Positions 1 through 8,704 of a stretch of 64,000 nt of DNA are shown here, piece by piece (the first letter of the stretch is position 1; each line of letters begins with the position of its first letter). The stretch is taken from positions 62,001 through 126,000 of the forward strand of contig CACXPX010000004.1 of the NCBI GenBank assembly GCA_902769705.1, in the 5' to 3' direction. Made by a program: the position numbers and the translations under genes. The notes beneath the pieces were generated by a model that saw nothing but the letters and a program-made list of their open reading frames with translations, had not been told where the DNA came from and did no database searches. Source of the stretch: an uncultured Prevotellaceae bacterium (GTDB lineage: Bacteria; Bacteroidota; Bacteroidia; Bacteroidales; Bacteroidaceae).

Positions 1-47
1 TGTCCGACTTGGTTTTCGTTTAAACGAAGCCGAAAATAAAGGTTTGT

Positions 48-157
48 CATTGACGGCTTTTGACCGTCTCATTTGTGGCTTTTAACCTTGTCATTTGTGG
101 CTTTTGACCGTCTCATTTGTGGTCTTTGACAACCTCATTTGTGGCTTTTGACAACGC
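48..157 (+). repeat. 22-nt degenerate tandem repeat array, copy 1
   Basis: Five units start at 48, 70, 92, 114 and 137, so the period is 22, 22, 22 and 23 nt. The core of a unit is CATTTGTGGCTTTTGAC followed by about five variable bases. The first unit is a variant beginning CATTGACGG. The array ends about 80 bp before the promoter of the HD-domain gene. The same family recurs at 8.5, 20.6, 46.0 and 56.8 kb. Confidence 0.9.
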
Positions 158-238
158 CCTCTTTCCAACTCTTCGAATTCGGAAAAACAAAGGCTTTCAG
201 CCACGCTATGCCCCTTGACCGTTTTTCAATTGAAAATA

Positions 239-270
239 TTTGGTCAATTATGAAAGAATATGTACCTTTG
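239..270 (+). promoter_or_regulatory. Bacteroidota-type promoter for HD-domain gene
   Basis: TTTG at 239-242 is followed after 20 nt by TACCTTTG at 263-270, matching the primary sigma consensus of Bacteroidota (TTTG / TAnnTTTG). The ATG at 280 is only 10 nt after the -7 box, so the leader would be very short. Confidence 0.7.
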
Positions 271-279
271 CGGAGAATT

Positions 280-1500
280 ATGAACGACGCCAAAATCATC
301 AACGACCCCGTCTTCGGGTTCATCAAGATTCCGCGCGGATTGCTGCTCGGCATCGTGAAGCACCCGTTGTTCCAACGTCTGTCCCGCATCAAGCAGCTGG
401 GATTGGCTTCGGTGGTTTATCCAGGTGCTCAACACACGCGCTTCCAACATTCTTTGGGCGCTTTCCACCTGATGAGCGAAGCCGTGCAATCGCTCTCGCA
501 AAAGGGAATCTTCTTCTTCGATAGCGAGACCGAAGCCTTGCAAGCCGCCATCTTGATGCACGACATCGGACACGGACCATTCTCCCATGTACTTGAAAAC
601 ACGCTCATCAGGGGCATTTCCCACGAAGACATCTCGCTGATGATGATGGACCAAATCAATCAGGAGATGAACGGTCAGCTGAATCTGGCCATCAAAATCT
701 ACAAAGACGAATACCCCAAGCGGTTCATGCACCAGCTGATTTCGAGCCAGCTAGACGTTGACAGGCTTGACTATCTGCGCCGCGACTCGTTCTTCACGGG
801 TGTTACCGAAGGCAACATCGGCTCGGCTCGCATCATCAAGATGCTCAACGTGGTTGACGACCGTTTGGTGGTGGAGCAGAAAGGCATCTATTCCATCGAG
901 AACTATCTCACGAGCCGCCGACTGATGTATTGGCAGGTGTATTTGCACAAGGCGACGGTTGCCTACGAGAAAGTGCTGGTAAACGTGCTGCTCAGAGCCA
1001 AGCATCTGGCTCGTCAAGGAGTTCAGCTCTTCGCCACTCCCGCCCTCCGTTTCTTCCTCTACAACGACGTTGACGCCAACCTCTTCCACGCTGAAGAAGA
1101 GGCATTGGCCAACTATGAAATGCTCGACGACAACGACATTTGGAGTAGTGTGAAGACTTGGACCCGACACGAAGACAAAATCCTCTCCATTCTCTCGCGC
1201 GACCTTGTAGAACGCCGGCTCTTCCACGTGGAGATTCGCGAGGAGCCCATCAGCACGAGCGAAATTGAGGAGATTCAAAGCCAGTTGGCCGCCAGATTCG
1301 ACATTCCGTTTGAAGATGCCGCCTACCTGATGAGTGTCAACACCATTCAGAAAGATATGTACGACATCAACGACGACCACATCGACATTCTCTACAAGGA
1401 CGACACCATTAAAGACATCGCCGAAGCGTCCGAAATCCTTAATGTTGCCCTATTATCCATAAAAATTCGCAAATATTACCTCTGTTATCAACGTGTTTAA
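280..1500 (+). CDS. HD-domain phosphohydrolase
   Basis: A 406-residue protein of the HD superfamily, close to the dGTPase-like group, which cleave phosphate from nucleotides; the true substrate is unknown. The N-terminal segment INDPVFGFIKIPRG and the HTRFQHSLG motif (His57) are typical of the family. The metal-binding HD pair is H94-D95 within ILMHDIGHGPFSH, and a later conserved stretch is SSQLDVDRLDYLRRDS. An in-frame TTG at 139 would lengthen the protein through the repeat array, but the consensus promoter at 239-270 and the family's usual N-terminus favour the ATG at 280. It is followed 48 bp later by lpxD, which has its own -7 box, so co-transcription is possible but not required. Confidence 0.85.
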   Translation: MNDAKIINDPVFGFIKIPRGLLLGIVKHPLFQRLSRIKQLGLASVVYPGAQHTRFQHSLGAFHLMSEAVQSLSQKGIFFFDSETEALQAAILMHDIGHGPFSHVLENTLIRGISHEDISLMMMDQINQEMNGQLNLAIKIYKDEYPKRFMHQLISSQLDVDRLDYLRRDSFFTGVTEGNIGSARIIKMLNVVDDRLVVEQKGIYSIENYLTSRRLMYWQVYLHKATVAYEKVLVNVLLRAKHLARQGVQLFATPALRFFLYNDVDANLFHAEEEALANYEMLDDNDIWSSVKTWTRHEDKILSILSRDLVERRLFHVEIREEPISTSEIEEIQSQLAARFDIPFEDAAYLMSVNTIQKDMYDINDDHIDILYKDDTIKDIAEASEILNVALLSIKIRKYYLCYQRV

Positions 1501-1511
1501 TAAAAAATATG

Positions 1512-1519
1512 TATATTTG
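1512..1519 (+). promoter_or_regulatory. -7 box before lpxD
   Basis: TATATTTG fits TAnnTTTG and lies 30 nt before the lpxD start. No good TTTG is seen at the -33 distance, so this is a weaker call than the other promoters. Confidence 0.45.
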
Positions 1520-1548
1520 CACTTTGAAAAGAAAAACTGATAAGCGAT

Positions 1549-2532
1549 ATGGAGTTTACAGCTAAACAAATCGCCCAATTCATCGAGGGCAGAATAGAAG
1601 GCGACGAGAACGCCACGGTGAATACATTTGCAAAGATTGAGGAAGGAACGCCAGGTGCCATCTCGTTCCTCTCCAACCCCAAATACACCCACTACATCTA
1701 CGACACTAAGTCGTCGGTGGTGCTCATTGACGAGAAAGTGGAATTGGAACATCCCGTTTCCACAACGCTCATTCGCGTAAAGAATGCATATGAGTGTGTG
1801 GCAAAGTTGCTTCAGCTCTACGACTCGATGAGGCCGAAGAAGACCGGCGTAGACCCACTTGCATTCGTTTCGCCTACGGCAACCATCGGCAAGGATTGCT
1901 ACATCGCTCCATTTGCCTATATCGGCGACGGTGTGGTCATTGGCGACAATTGCCGCATCTATCCCCATGTGACCATCTACGAGGGTTGCAAACTCGGCAA
2001 CCGAGTGACCATTCATGCCGGAAGCGTGATTGGAGCCGACGGGTTCGGATTCGCACCCACCACCGACGGATACGACAAAATCCCGCAAATTGGAAATGTG
2101 GTGATTGAAGACGATGTGGAGATTGGTGCCAACACGTGTGTAGACCGCTCAACAATGGGAAGCACCATTATTCACAAGGGTGTGAAACTCGACAATCTCA
2201 TCCAAGTGGCACATAATGTGGAGATTGGCCAAAACACCGTCATTGCCGCCCAAACGGGAATTGCCGGAAGCACGAAGGTGGGACAATGGTGCATGTTTGG
2301 CGGACAAGTGGGAATGGCCGGCCACATCCATATTGCCGACCAGACGCACGTTGGCGCTCAAGCAGGCATCACCAATAGCGTGAAGCAACCCGGTCAAACC
2401 ATCATCGGCTCGCCTGCGTGGGATGCTAAAGGCTTCATGAAGTCGGCCGCCATCTTCCGTCGCTTGCCTGATATGTATCAGAAAATCAACGAGTTGCAGA
2501 AAGAAATCGAAGAATTGAAAAATCAGAAATAA
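1549..2532 (+). CDS. lpxD: UDP-3-O-acylglucosamine N-acyltransferase LpxD
   Basis: LpxD adds the N-linked hydroxyacyl chain to UDP-3-O-acyl-glucosamine, the third step of lipid A synthesis in the cytoplasm. The 327-residue protein has an N-terminal uridine-binding domain (about 1-100, with [15 protein letters not shown]) and a left-handed beta helix built from hexapeptide repeats (about 105-300). The catalytic His is in [10 protein letters not shown]. The C-terminus is a short helix, [15 protein letters not shown], as expected for the acyl carrier protein binding tail. It heads a lipid A cluster with lpxC/fabZ (14 bp downstream) and lpxA, an arrangement common in Bacteroidota. Confidence 0.96.
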   Translation: MEFTAKQIAQFIEGRIEGDENATVNTFAKIEEGTPGAISFLSNPKYTHYIYDTKSSVVLIDEKVELEHPVSTTLIRVKNAYECVAKLLQLYDSMRPKKTGVDPLAFVSPTATIGKDCYIAPFAYIGDGVVIGDNCRIYPHVTIYEGCKLGNRVTIHAGSVIGADGFGFAPTTDGYDKIPQIGNVVIEDDVEIGANTCVDRSTMGSTIIHKGVKLDNLIQVAHNVEIGQNTVIAAQTGIAGSTKVGQWCMFGGQVGMAGHIHIADQTHVGAQAGITNSVKQPGQTIIGSPAWDAKGFMKSAAIFRRLPDMYQKINELQKEIEELKNQK

Positions 2533-2546
2533 CAAAAACAACATAC

Positions 2547-3938
2547 ATGGAAACGTCAAAACAGAAGACACTCAAAGGCAGTTTCTCCCTCTTCGGAAAA
2601 GGACTGCACACGGGATTGAACCTCACCGTGACCTTCAATCCCGCACCCGAGAACACCGGTTATCGCATTCAACGCATCGACCTTGAAGGCGAGCCCATCA
2701 TCGAAGCCGTAGCCGAGAAAGTCATCGACACACAACGCGGCACCGTTCTCGGAAACAGCACCATGAGAGTATCCACCGTTGAGCATGGCCTTTCGGCTCT
2801 CTACGCCCTCGGAATCGACAACTGCCTGATTCAGGTTAACGGCCCCGAATTCCCCATCCTCGACGGCTCTGCCATCAAATATGTGGAGAAAATACAAGAA
2901 GTGGGAATCGAAGAGCAGAACGCTCCCAAAGACTATTACATCATTCGCAAGAAGATTGAGGTGAAAGACGAGGAGTCTGGTTCGTGCATCACTATTCTGC
3001 CCGATGAGCAGTTCTCCATCACCACGATGTGCTCGTTTGAGTCGAAGTTCATCAACAGCCAGTTTGCCACACTCGACAACGTGGAGAACTATGCCGCCGA
3101 AGTGGCTCCTGCCCGCACATTTGTCTTCGTTCGCGACATTGTTCCCCTGCTCGAAGCCAACCTCATCAAGGGAGGTGACTTGGAGAACGCCATCGTCATC
3201 TACGAGCGCGAGGTCACCCAAGAGAAGCTCGACCAATTGGCCGACCTCCTTCAAGTGCCTCATAGAGACGCCACAAAGATTGGATACATCCAACCCAAAC
3301 CCCTGCAATGGGAGAACGAGTGCACACGCCACAAGCTGCTCGACATCATTGGCGATATGGCCCTCATCGGCAAACCCATCAAGGGCCGCATTGTTGCCAC
3401 ACGTCCAGGCCACACCATCAACAACAAGTTTGCACGCCTGATGCGCAAGGAAATCAAGAAGCATGAAGTGCAGGCACCCATCTACGACCCCAACGAAGAG
3501 CCCATTATGGACAACAACCGCATTCGCGAGTTGCTCCCCCACCGCTATCCCATGCAATTGGTGGACAAGGTGATTTCCATGGGTCCGACCACCGTAGTAG
3601 GTGTGAAGAACATCACCTCCAACGAGCCCTTCTTCGTGGGACATTTCCCTCAAGAGCCCGTCATGCCCGGCGTGTTGCAAGTGGAGGCTATGGCTCAATG
3701 CGGCGGACTTCTGGTGCTCAGCCAAGTGGAGGAGCCCGAGCGTTGGTCAACCTATTTCATGCGCATTGACGAAGTGAAATTCCGCCAGAAGGTTGTTCCG
3801 GGCGACACTCTCCTCTTCCGTGTCGAACTGCTCCACCCCGTGCGCCACGGCGTGAGCTCGATGAAGGGATACGCTTTCGTGGGCGACCACGTGGTTTCAG
3901 AAGCCACCTTCACCGCCCAAATCGTAAAGAACAAATAA
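2547..3938 (+). CDS. lpxC/fabZ: Bifunctional UDP-3-O-acyl-GlcNAc deacetylase / 3-hydroxyacyl-ACP dehydratase
   Basis: A 463-residue fusion. Residues about 1-310 are LpxC, the zinc deacetylase that commits UDP-GlcNAc to lipid A. Visible ligands are H80 (in STVEHGLSALYALG), H262 and D266 (in RHKLLDIIGD), and the general-acid His is H289 (GHTINNKFARL). Residues about 320-463 are FabZ, the hot-dog dehydratase of fatty acid elongation, with LLPHRYPMQLVDKV and catalytic H366 and E380 in GHFPQEPVMPGVLQVEAMAQ. The fusion is a known Bacteroidota trait and ties lipid A and fatty acid synthesis, which compete for hydroxyacyl-ACP, to one polypeptide. Both active sites look intact. Confidence 0.97.
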   Translation: METSKQKTLKGSFSLFGKGLHTGLNLTVTFNPAPENTGYRIQRIDLEGEPIIEAVAEKVIDTQRGTVLGNSTMRVSTVEHGLSALYALGIDNCLIQVNGPEFPILDGSAIKYVEKIQEVGIEEQNAPKDYYIIRKKIEVKDEESGSCITILPDEQFSITTMCSFESKFINSQFATLDNVENYAAEVAPARTFVFVRDIVPLLEANLIKGGDLENAIVIYEREVTQEKLDQLADLLQVPHRDATKIGYIQPKPLQWENECTRHKLLDIIGDMALIGKPIKGRIVATRPGHTINNKFARLMRKEIKKHEVQAPIYDPNEEPIMDNNRIRELLPHRYPMQLVDKVISMGPTTVVGVKNITSNEPFFVGHFPQEPVMPGVLQVEAMAQCGGLLVLSQVEEPERWSTYFMRIDEVKFRQKVVPGDTLLFRVELLHPVRHGVSSMKGYAFVGDHVVSEATFTAQIVKNK

Positions 3939-3965
3939 CCGTCAAACATCATATAGAAGGCACAC

Positions 3966-4739
3966 ATGAATCAGATAAGCCCATTAGCATACGTGCATCC
4001 CGAGGCTAAACTCGGCGACAACAACGTCATCGGCCCGTTCTGCTATATCGACCGCAACACCGTCATTGGCGACAACAATGTCTTCCAAAATAGTGTCACC
4101 ATCAACGTAGGTGCCCGCATCGGCAACAACAACGAGGTGTTCCCGGGTGCAAGCCTCTCCACCAAGCCCCAAGACTTGAAGTTCAAGGGCGAGGAGACCA
4201 TTTGCGAGATTGGCAACAACAACTCCATTCGCGAGAATGTCACCATCTCCCGAGGAACCGCATCGAAAGGCTACACCAAGGTGGGCAACAATAACCTACT
4301 GATGGAGAACATGCACATCGCACACGATTGCGTGGTGGGCAACGGTTGTATTATCGGCAACTCCACAAAGTTCGCCGGAGAGGTCATCGTCGACGACAAT
4401 GCCATCATCTCGGCCACCGTCCTCATCCACCAGTTCTGCCGCATTGGCGGCTATGTGATGATTCAAGGCGGAAGCCGCACCTCGCAAGACATCCCACCTT
4501 ACATCATCGCCGGAAAAGAGCCCATCCGCTATGCAGGTGTCAACCTCATTGGCTTGCGCCGCCGCGGATTCTCCAACGAGCTGATACAAAACATCCACGA
4601 GGCCTACCGCATCATCTACCAGAGCAACAACACGCGTGCTGATGCCATCCAACAGATTAAGGAAGTGATTCCCATGTCGCCCGAGATTCAATACATCATC
4701 GACTTTGTTGAAGCCTCTCAACGTGGAATCATCAAATAA
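3966..4739 (+). CDS. lpxA: UDP-N-acetylglucosamine acyltransferase LpxA
   Basis: LpxA catalyses the first step of lipid A synthesis, moving a hydroxyacyl chain from ACP to UDP-GlcNAc. The 257-residue length is normal. The N-terminal two thirds is a hexapeptide left-handed helix ([20 protein letters not shown] onward); the [11 protein letters not shown] motif carries the catalytic His (H120, matching His125 of E. coli). A helical C-terminal domain follows ([22 protein letters not shown]). It starts 27 bp after lpxC/fabZ and its 3' end overlaps the start of miaA, so the four genes are probably one operon. Confidence 0.97.
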   Translation: MNQISPLAYVHPEAKLGDNNVIGPFCYIDRNTVIGDNNVFQNSVTINVGARIGNNNEVFPGASLSTKPQDLKFKGEETICEIGNNNSIRENVTISRGTASKGYTKVGNNNLLMENMHIAHDCVVGNGCIIGNSTKFAGEVIVDDNAIISATVLIHQFCRIGGYVMIQGGSRTSQDIPPYIIAGKEPIRYAGVNLIGLRRRGFSNELIQNIHEAYRIIYQSNNTRADAIQQIKEVIPMSPEIQYIIDFVEASQRGIIK

Positions 4740-5661
4740 CATTCTGATTGTACTCTTAGGCCCTACAGGAGTCGGCAAGACGGAACTCGCACTTCGTCTT
4801 GCCGATTCTTTTCATATACCCATCATCAACGCCGACTCGCGCCAGATATTCGCCGAGATACCCATCGGAACGGCAGCACCCACAAAAGGGCAACTCCAGC
4901 GCGTGAAGCACTATTTCGTGGGCAACCACCACCTGGAAGACTATTATAGCGCTTCGATGTACGAGCAAGACGTGTTGAAGCTCATCGAAGAACTATCCGC
5001 CGACACCCAACAGCCATCACCCACCGTTCACCTCATGAGTGGCGGCTCGATGATGTACATCGACGCCGTTTGCTATGGAATCGACGACATTCCCACCGTT
5101 GACGACGAGACGCGCGAAACCATGAAGCGCAGGCTGAAGGAAGAAGGATTGCCGGCATTGGTTGAGGAATTGCGCACGCTCGACCCCGAGCACTACGCCA
5201 TCGTTGACAAGCAAAACCCGCGCCGCGTGGTTCATGCGCTCGAAATCTGCCACATGACAGGCAAAACCTACACCTCTTTCCGCACGAACACGAAGAAAGA
5301 GCGACCTTTCCGCACCATCAAAATAGGGCTTAACCGCCCGCGCGAAGAACTCTACGAACGCATCAACCTGCGGGTGGACCAGATGATGGCCGAAGGATTG
5401 CTCGATGAAGCCCGCCGAGTCTTCCCCTTGTGCCATCTCAACGCGCTCAACACCGTTGGCTACAAAGAACTCTTCAACTATTTCGACGGTGTCTGGACGC
5501 TTGAAGAAGCTGTGGAACGCATCAAGGGAAACACGCGCCGATACATGCGCAAGCAACTCACATGGTTCAAGCGCGACGAGTCGGTGCATTGGTTCCACCC
5601 CGACAATGCCGATGAAATCATCACTTTCATCAATCAGGAAATACAATCCAAGGAACTATAA
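4723..5661 (+). CDS. miaA: tRNA dimethylallyltransferase MiaA
   Basis: MiaA transfers a dimethylallyl group to A37 of tRNAs reading UNN codons. The P-loop is GPTGVGKTE, followed by [15 protein letters not shown] and the C-terminal [16 protein letters not shown] stretch that contacts the tRNA. No ATG lies in frame near the 5' end: the choices are GTG at 4723 or TTG at 4705/4708, all inside lpxA. GTG 4723 is chosen because it gives a short tail before [10 protein letters not shown], as usual for the family; the exact start is uncertain. The 3' end is 10 bp from the convergent flavoprotein gene. Confidence 0.93.
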   Translation: MESSNNILIVLLGPTGVGKTELALRLADSFHIPIINADSRQIFAEIPIGTAAPTKGQLQRVKHYFVGNHHLEDYYSASMYEQDVLKLIEELSADTQQPSPTVHLMSGGSMMYIDAVCYGIDDIPTVDDETRETMKRRLKEEGLPALVEELRTLDPEHYAIVDKQNPRRVVHALEICHMTGKTYTSFRTNTKKERPFRTIKIGLNRPREELYERINLRVDQMMAEGLLDEARRVFPLCHLNALNTVGYKELFNYFDGVWTLEEAVERIKGNTRRYMRKQLTWFKRDESVHWFHPDNADEIITFINQEIQSKEL

Positions 5662-5671
5662 TCCCAAGCCC

Positions 5672-6865
5672 TCAACGTCCGGAAATGGCTTTGGCAACCG
5701 CAAAGCCCGTAGTCCACGCCGCTTGGAAATTGAATCCGCCCGTCACACCGTCCACATCGAGCACTTCGCCGGCAAAGAAACGGCGGGGGCTTTTTCCATC
5801 GACAAACTCAAGGGTTGAAGCATTCAGGCAACCCAGCGCAACACCCCCACACGTCACAAACTCGTCCTTGAAAGCCGCACGGCCATTGATTTCGTATTGG
5901 TCGAGCAACAACACATTCACCAACCGGTTCACCTCCTTCTTGTTCAGATGAACCCATCGGCTTGCGCTCCGCTCGCCCAGACATTTCTCCAACAGATAGC
6001 TCCACAACCGACTGGGAAGCCCAAACGGGCGCACCGTGGCCAACTGCTTTTGCGGATGCTGAATGATGAGCGAAGCCAGCTCAGCCCTCACCTCGTCTTC
6101 CGCCTTCCCCGTCCAATTCACAATCAAAGGCAGGCGATAGTCGTGCTCGGCCAACAAGCGGGCGGCATAGCTCGACAACCGCAAAATGGCTGGACCGCTC
6201 ATCCCCCAATGCGTGATGAGCAACGCTCCAGAGGCACGCATCTTGGTGCCAGGAACCATCACGGTTGCTCCTTCCACCACCGTTTCCATCAACCCACGCA
6301 AGGCCTCGTCGGCAATGTTGAACGTGAAAAGCGAAGGCACGGGAGGCACCATTTCCACCCCCTCGAAGAGTCCTCCGGGAGTGGCGCCTTGGGCTATTGA
6401 GCGAGGCATTCCACCCGTTGTAACGACTATATAATTAAATTCAACCAAATCCTTCAACTCGATGATTTTCATTCCCTTACGAATCTCAACACCAAGTCTC
6501 GAAGCTTCTCTCAAGAAGCAATTGATGATGGAGTGAGAGTCTTGCGAAGCGGGGAACACACATTCGTCGGCTTGCGTCACCAAGGGCACCCCACGGCGCT
6601 CAAACCACTCGTAGGCATCGCGCTGGTCGAACTGTTTCATCAGGCGTTTCATCAACCGATGGCCGCGCGGATAGACGTGGCTCAAATCGCTCACACCGGC
6701 AAACGAGTTGGTGCAATTACAACGGCCTCCACCCGATATTTCCACCTTCGCGAGCACACGTTGGGCACGCTCGAAAATGGTCACTTCCATCTCGGGCATC
6801 ATCTCCTTCAGGTTGATGGCCACGAAAAAACCTGCCGCTCCACCACCAATTATCGCCGTCTTCAT
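5672..6865 (-). CDS. NAD(P)/FAD-dependent oxidoreductase, HI0933/BaiN family
   Basis: A flavoprotein of 397 residues. The N-terminus MKTAIIGGGAAGFFVAI is a Rossmann FAD-binding motif, and EISGGGRCNCTN is the signature of the HI0933-like family. The C-terminus (DGVTGGFNFQAAWTTGFAVAK) is the second FAD contact. Relatives include BaiN, proposed in bile acid dehydroxylation, but most members have no known substrate, so none is assigned. The start at 6865 is preferred over an upstream in-frame ATG because the FAD motif normally begins at residue 2-4 and a consensus promoter lies at 6903-6933. Divergent from glycerate kinase. Confidence 0.88.
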   Translation of the reverse strand: MKTAIIGGGAAGFFVAINLKEMMPEMEVTIFERAQRVLAKVEISGGGRCNCTNSFAGVSDLSHVYPRGHRLMKRLMKQFDQRDAYEWFERRGVPLVTQADECVFPASQDSHSIINCFLREASRLGVEIRKGMKIIELKDLVEFNYIVVTTGGMPRSIAQGATPGGLFEGVEMVPPVPSLFTFNIADEALRGLMETVVEGATVMVPGTKMRASGALLITHWGMSGPAILRLSSYAARLLAEHDYRLPLIVNWTGKAEDEVRAELASLIIQHPQKQLATVRPFGLPSRLWSYLLEKCLGERSASRWVHLNKKEVNRLVNVLLLDQYEINGRAAFKDEFVTCGGVALGCLNASTLEFVDGKSPRRFFAGEVLDVDGVTGGFNFQAAWTTGFAVAKAISGR

Positions 6866-6902
6866 CCGTTTTCCGATGTCAGAAAATTGCTCTTTTTGCA
6901 TG

Positions 6903-6933
6903 CAAATTTATCGTTTTTTCGTCAAAAAACAAA
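6903..6933 (-). promoter_or_regulatory. Promoter of the flavoprotein gene
   Basis: Read on the minus strand: TTTG (6933-6930), 19 nt, then TAAATTTG (6910-6903). The start codon is at 6865. The region is shared with the divergent -7 box TATCTTTG at 6955-6962 for glycerate kinase. Confidence 0.7.
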
Positions 6934-6954
6934 GAAAAATCACCGAAAAACCCT

Positions 6955-6962
6955 TATCTTTG
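6955..6962 (+). promoter_or_regulatory. -7 box before glycerate kinase
   Basis: TATCTTTG, 24 nt before the ATG at 6987. A clear TTTG at -33 is missing, so the upstream half of this divergent promoter pair is weak. Confidence 0.5.
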
Positions 6963-6986
6963 CACCGCAAACCACACTTTCCTGAC

Positions 6987-8117
6987 ATGAAAATCGTCAT
7001 CGCCATCGATTCGTTCAAAGGTTGCCTCACGTCAGCCGAAGCCAACCACGCCGCAGCCGAAGCCATACGCTCGTGCATCCCTGATGTCCAAATTGTAGAG
7101 CTGCCCGTCAGCGACGGAGGCGAAGGATGGCTCACACCCTTCATCGAAAGGTTGGGATGGAACAGCGTGGAATGCATCGTGCACGACCCCTTGAACCGCC
7201 CTGTTCGCGCCCTTTATGCCACCAAAGGCCATCGGGCTGCCATAGAAATCGCACAAGCTTGCGGCCTCACATTGCTCTCCCCCGACGAGCGGAACCCTCT
7301 TGTGGCCACCACGCGCGGAGTGGGTGAAATCATTGTCCACGCCGTCGAACATGGGTCGAGCGAGTTCATCATCGGGCTTGGAGGGAGTGCCACCAGCGAC
7401 GCAGGCAGGGGAATGGTCAGCGTGTTGCGCGAAAAGGGAGTCATCGGCAAGTCCAGCCACCTTCACTTCACCATCGCCACCGACGTCAGGAATCCACTTT
7501 GCGGCCCTCATGGCGCCGCCCACGTCTTCGCGCCACAGAAGGGAGCCACGCCCGAAATGGTTCGCCAACTCGACCAACGCGCCCAAGAATTTGCCCAAGA
7601 GTCCGCCCGACAGCTCGGACACGACCTCTCCAACGCCCCAGGTGCGGGTGCGGCTGGCGGATTGGGCTATGCCTTCATGCAATTTCTGAGCGCCAAAAGC
7701 CAATCAGGAGCCGACCTTTTGCTCGACATGTTACAATTTGAATCCATTTCGCGCGATGCCGACCTCATTATCACGGGTGAGGGGCATGCCGACCGCCAAA
7801 CACTCATGGGGAAACTGCCTTTTGTGGTCATGAAAAGGGCTAATAATCTCCATTTTTCTTCAGAAATCACCCTTTCCACCCCTCAAAAATCCTCTCAAGT
7901 GGGCAGAAAAGAGGGGCGAACCATCCTCATTGCTGGGCGAATTGACGACCGCGACCAGCTGCTCCGTGCTGGATTCCACGATGCCATCTGCATCAACCCG
8001 CCCCACTCACCATCCGATATCGCCATGCGTAAAGAAGTGGCTATCAACAATATACAAGAATCCGTTCACGCTTTACTTATCCGATTCTCATTAACTGCAC
8101 CCCATCATCAAATGTGA
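6987..8117 (+). CDS. Glycerate kinase
   Basis: A 376-residue member of the GlxK/GarK family, which phosphorylates D-glycerate (to the 2- or 3-phosphate) and feeds it into lower glycolysis. Family features are MKIVIAIDSFKG at the N-terminus, LPVSDGGEGW, the glycine-rich GLGGSATSDAGRGM, GAGAAGGLGYAF and LIITGEGHAD. The start at 6987 gives the canonical N-terminus and follows a TATCTTTG box. The last codons, CAT CAT CAA ATG TGA, run into the left arm of a foldback repeat element, which supplies the stop codon; the protein tail TAPHHQM is therefore probably element-derived. Confidence 0.9.
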   Translation: MKIVIAIDSFKGCLTSAEANHAAAEAIRSCIPDVQIVELPVSDGGEGWLTPFIERLGWNSVECIVHDPLNRPVRALYATKGHRAAIEIAQACGLTLLSPDERNPLVATTRGVGEIIVHAVEHGSSEFIIGLGGSATSDAGRGMVSVLREKGVIGKSSHLHFTIATDVRNPLCGPHGAAHVFAPQKGATPEMVRQLDQRAQEFAQESARQLGHDLSNAPGAGAAGGLGYAFMQFLSAKSQSGADLLLDMLQFESISRDADLIITGEGHADRQTLMGKLPFVVMKRANNLHFSSEITLSTPQKSSQVGRKEGRTILIAGRIDDRDQLLRAGFHDAICINPPHSPSDIAMRKEVAINNIQESVHALLIRFSLTAPHHQM

Positions 8118-8351
8118 CGTGTGACATGTGACTTTGTGACATTAAGTAGGTAGCGAATGTGCAGAATGGGTATGTATACCTATAGGTTATTATAATATAT
8201 AATATTAATATTATATATTATAATAAATAATACTATCTTACAATTACACTAATTTGCCCCATCAATAATCTTCAATTTATAACTACATTCCTCTTCCCCC
8301 ATTATTGAACCTACCATATGTCACAATGTCACATGTCACATATTCACATTT
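8110..8351 (+). repeat. Foldback element with four-heptamer inverted arms (GTGACAT type)
   Basis: The left arm (8110-8147) holds GTGAC-type heptamers starting at 8114, 8121, 8128 and 8136. The right arm (8311-8351) is its inverted copy with four matching units and one indel. The interior is very AT-rich and includes a long self-complementary stretch of TA-rich sequence around 8185-8225. No reading frame of note. The left arm overlaps the stop codon of glycerate kinase. Architecture matches the element at 36.24 kb, including the CATTAAG at the inner edge of the left arm. Confidence 0.8.
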
Positions 8352-8413
8352 TTCTTTCCGTCTCAACCCATCCAAATATTTAACAGATTTTCACTCCTGA
8401 GCGGGGGTTTAAA

Positions 8414-8445
8414 TTTGGTGGTTTGAAGAATTTTTTGTATCTTTG
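8414..8445 (+). promoter_or_regulatory. Promoter upstream of the GH106 leader
   Basis: TTTG at 8414-8417, 20 nt, TATCTTTG at 8438-8445: a full consensus match. It lies about 260 bp before the GH106-like start codon, so the 22-nt repeat array (8478-8699) would be in the transcript leader. Confidence 0.7.
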
Positions 8446-8477
8446 CATAGTAAAGAACAAGGTCGGACAGTCGGCTT

Positions 8478-8699
8478 CCCAAAGGCCGCATCTAAGCGGA
8501 TTAAAGGCCGCATCCAAGCGGGTCAAAGGCCGCAAATGACAAGGCAAGAAGCCGCTTCTAAGCGGGTTAAAAGCCACATCCAAACGGGTTAAATGCCGCT
8601 TCTTACAACGCCAAAGGCCGCATCTAAGCGGGTCAAAGGCCGCAAATGACGAGGCAAGAAGCCACATGTGAGCGACTCGAAGGCCACAAAAACAAGAAA
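8478..8699 (-). repeat. 22-nt degenerate tandem repeat array, copy 2 (ten units)
   Basis: Ten units whose GGCC/GCCA core recurs every 22 nt without exception (second C of the core at 8487, 8509, 8531 and so on to 8685). On the minus strand a typical unit reads CATTTGCGGCCTTTGAC plus CCGCT. The array fills the space between a consensus promoter and the GH106-like gene and ends about 6 bp before the ATG. Longest array of the family in the window. Confidence 0.92.
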
Positions 8700-8704
8700 A
8701 ACGA

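Noticed and set aside
8380-8667. A 95-residue minus-strand frame through the 22-nt array with a 22-residue period
   Set aside because: Three 22-nt units equal 22 codons, so an open frame with this period follows from the repeat itself; no start signal, and the opposite strand has the promoter and gene.
48-8699. 22-nt arrays as CRISPR
   Set aside because: There are no unique spacers between constant repeats; the whole unit is degenerate and contiguous, and there are no cas genes.
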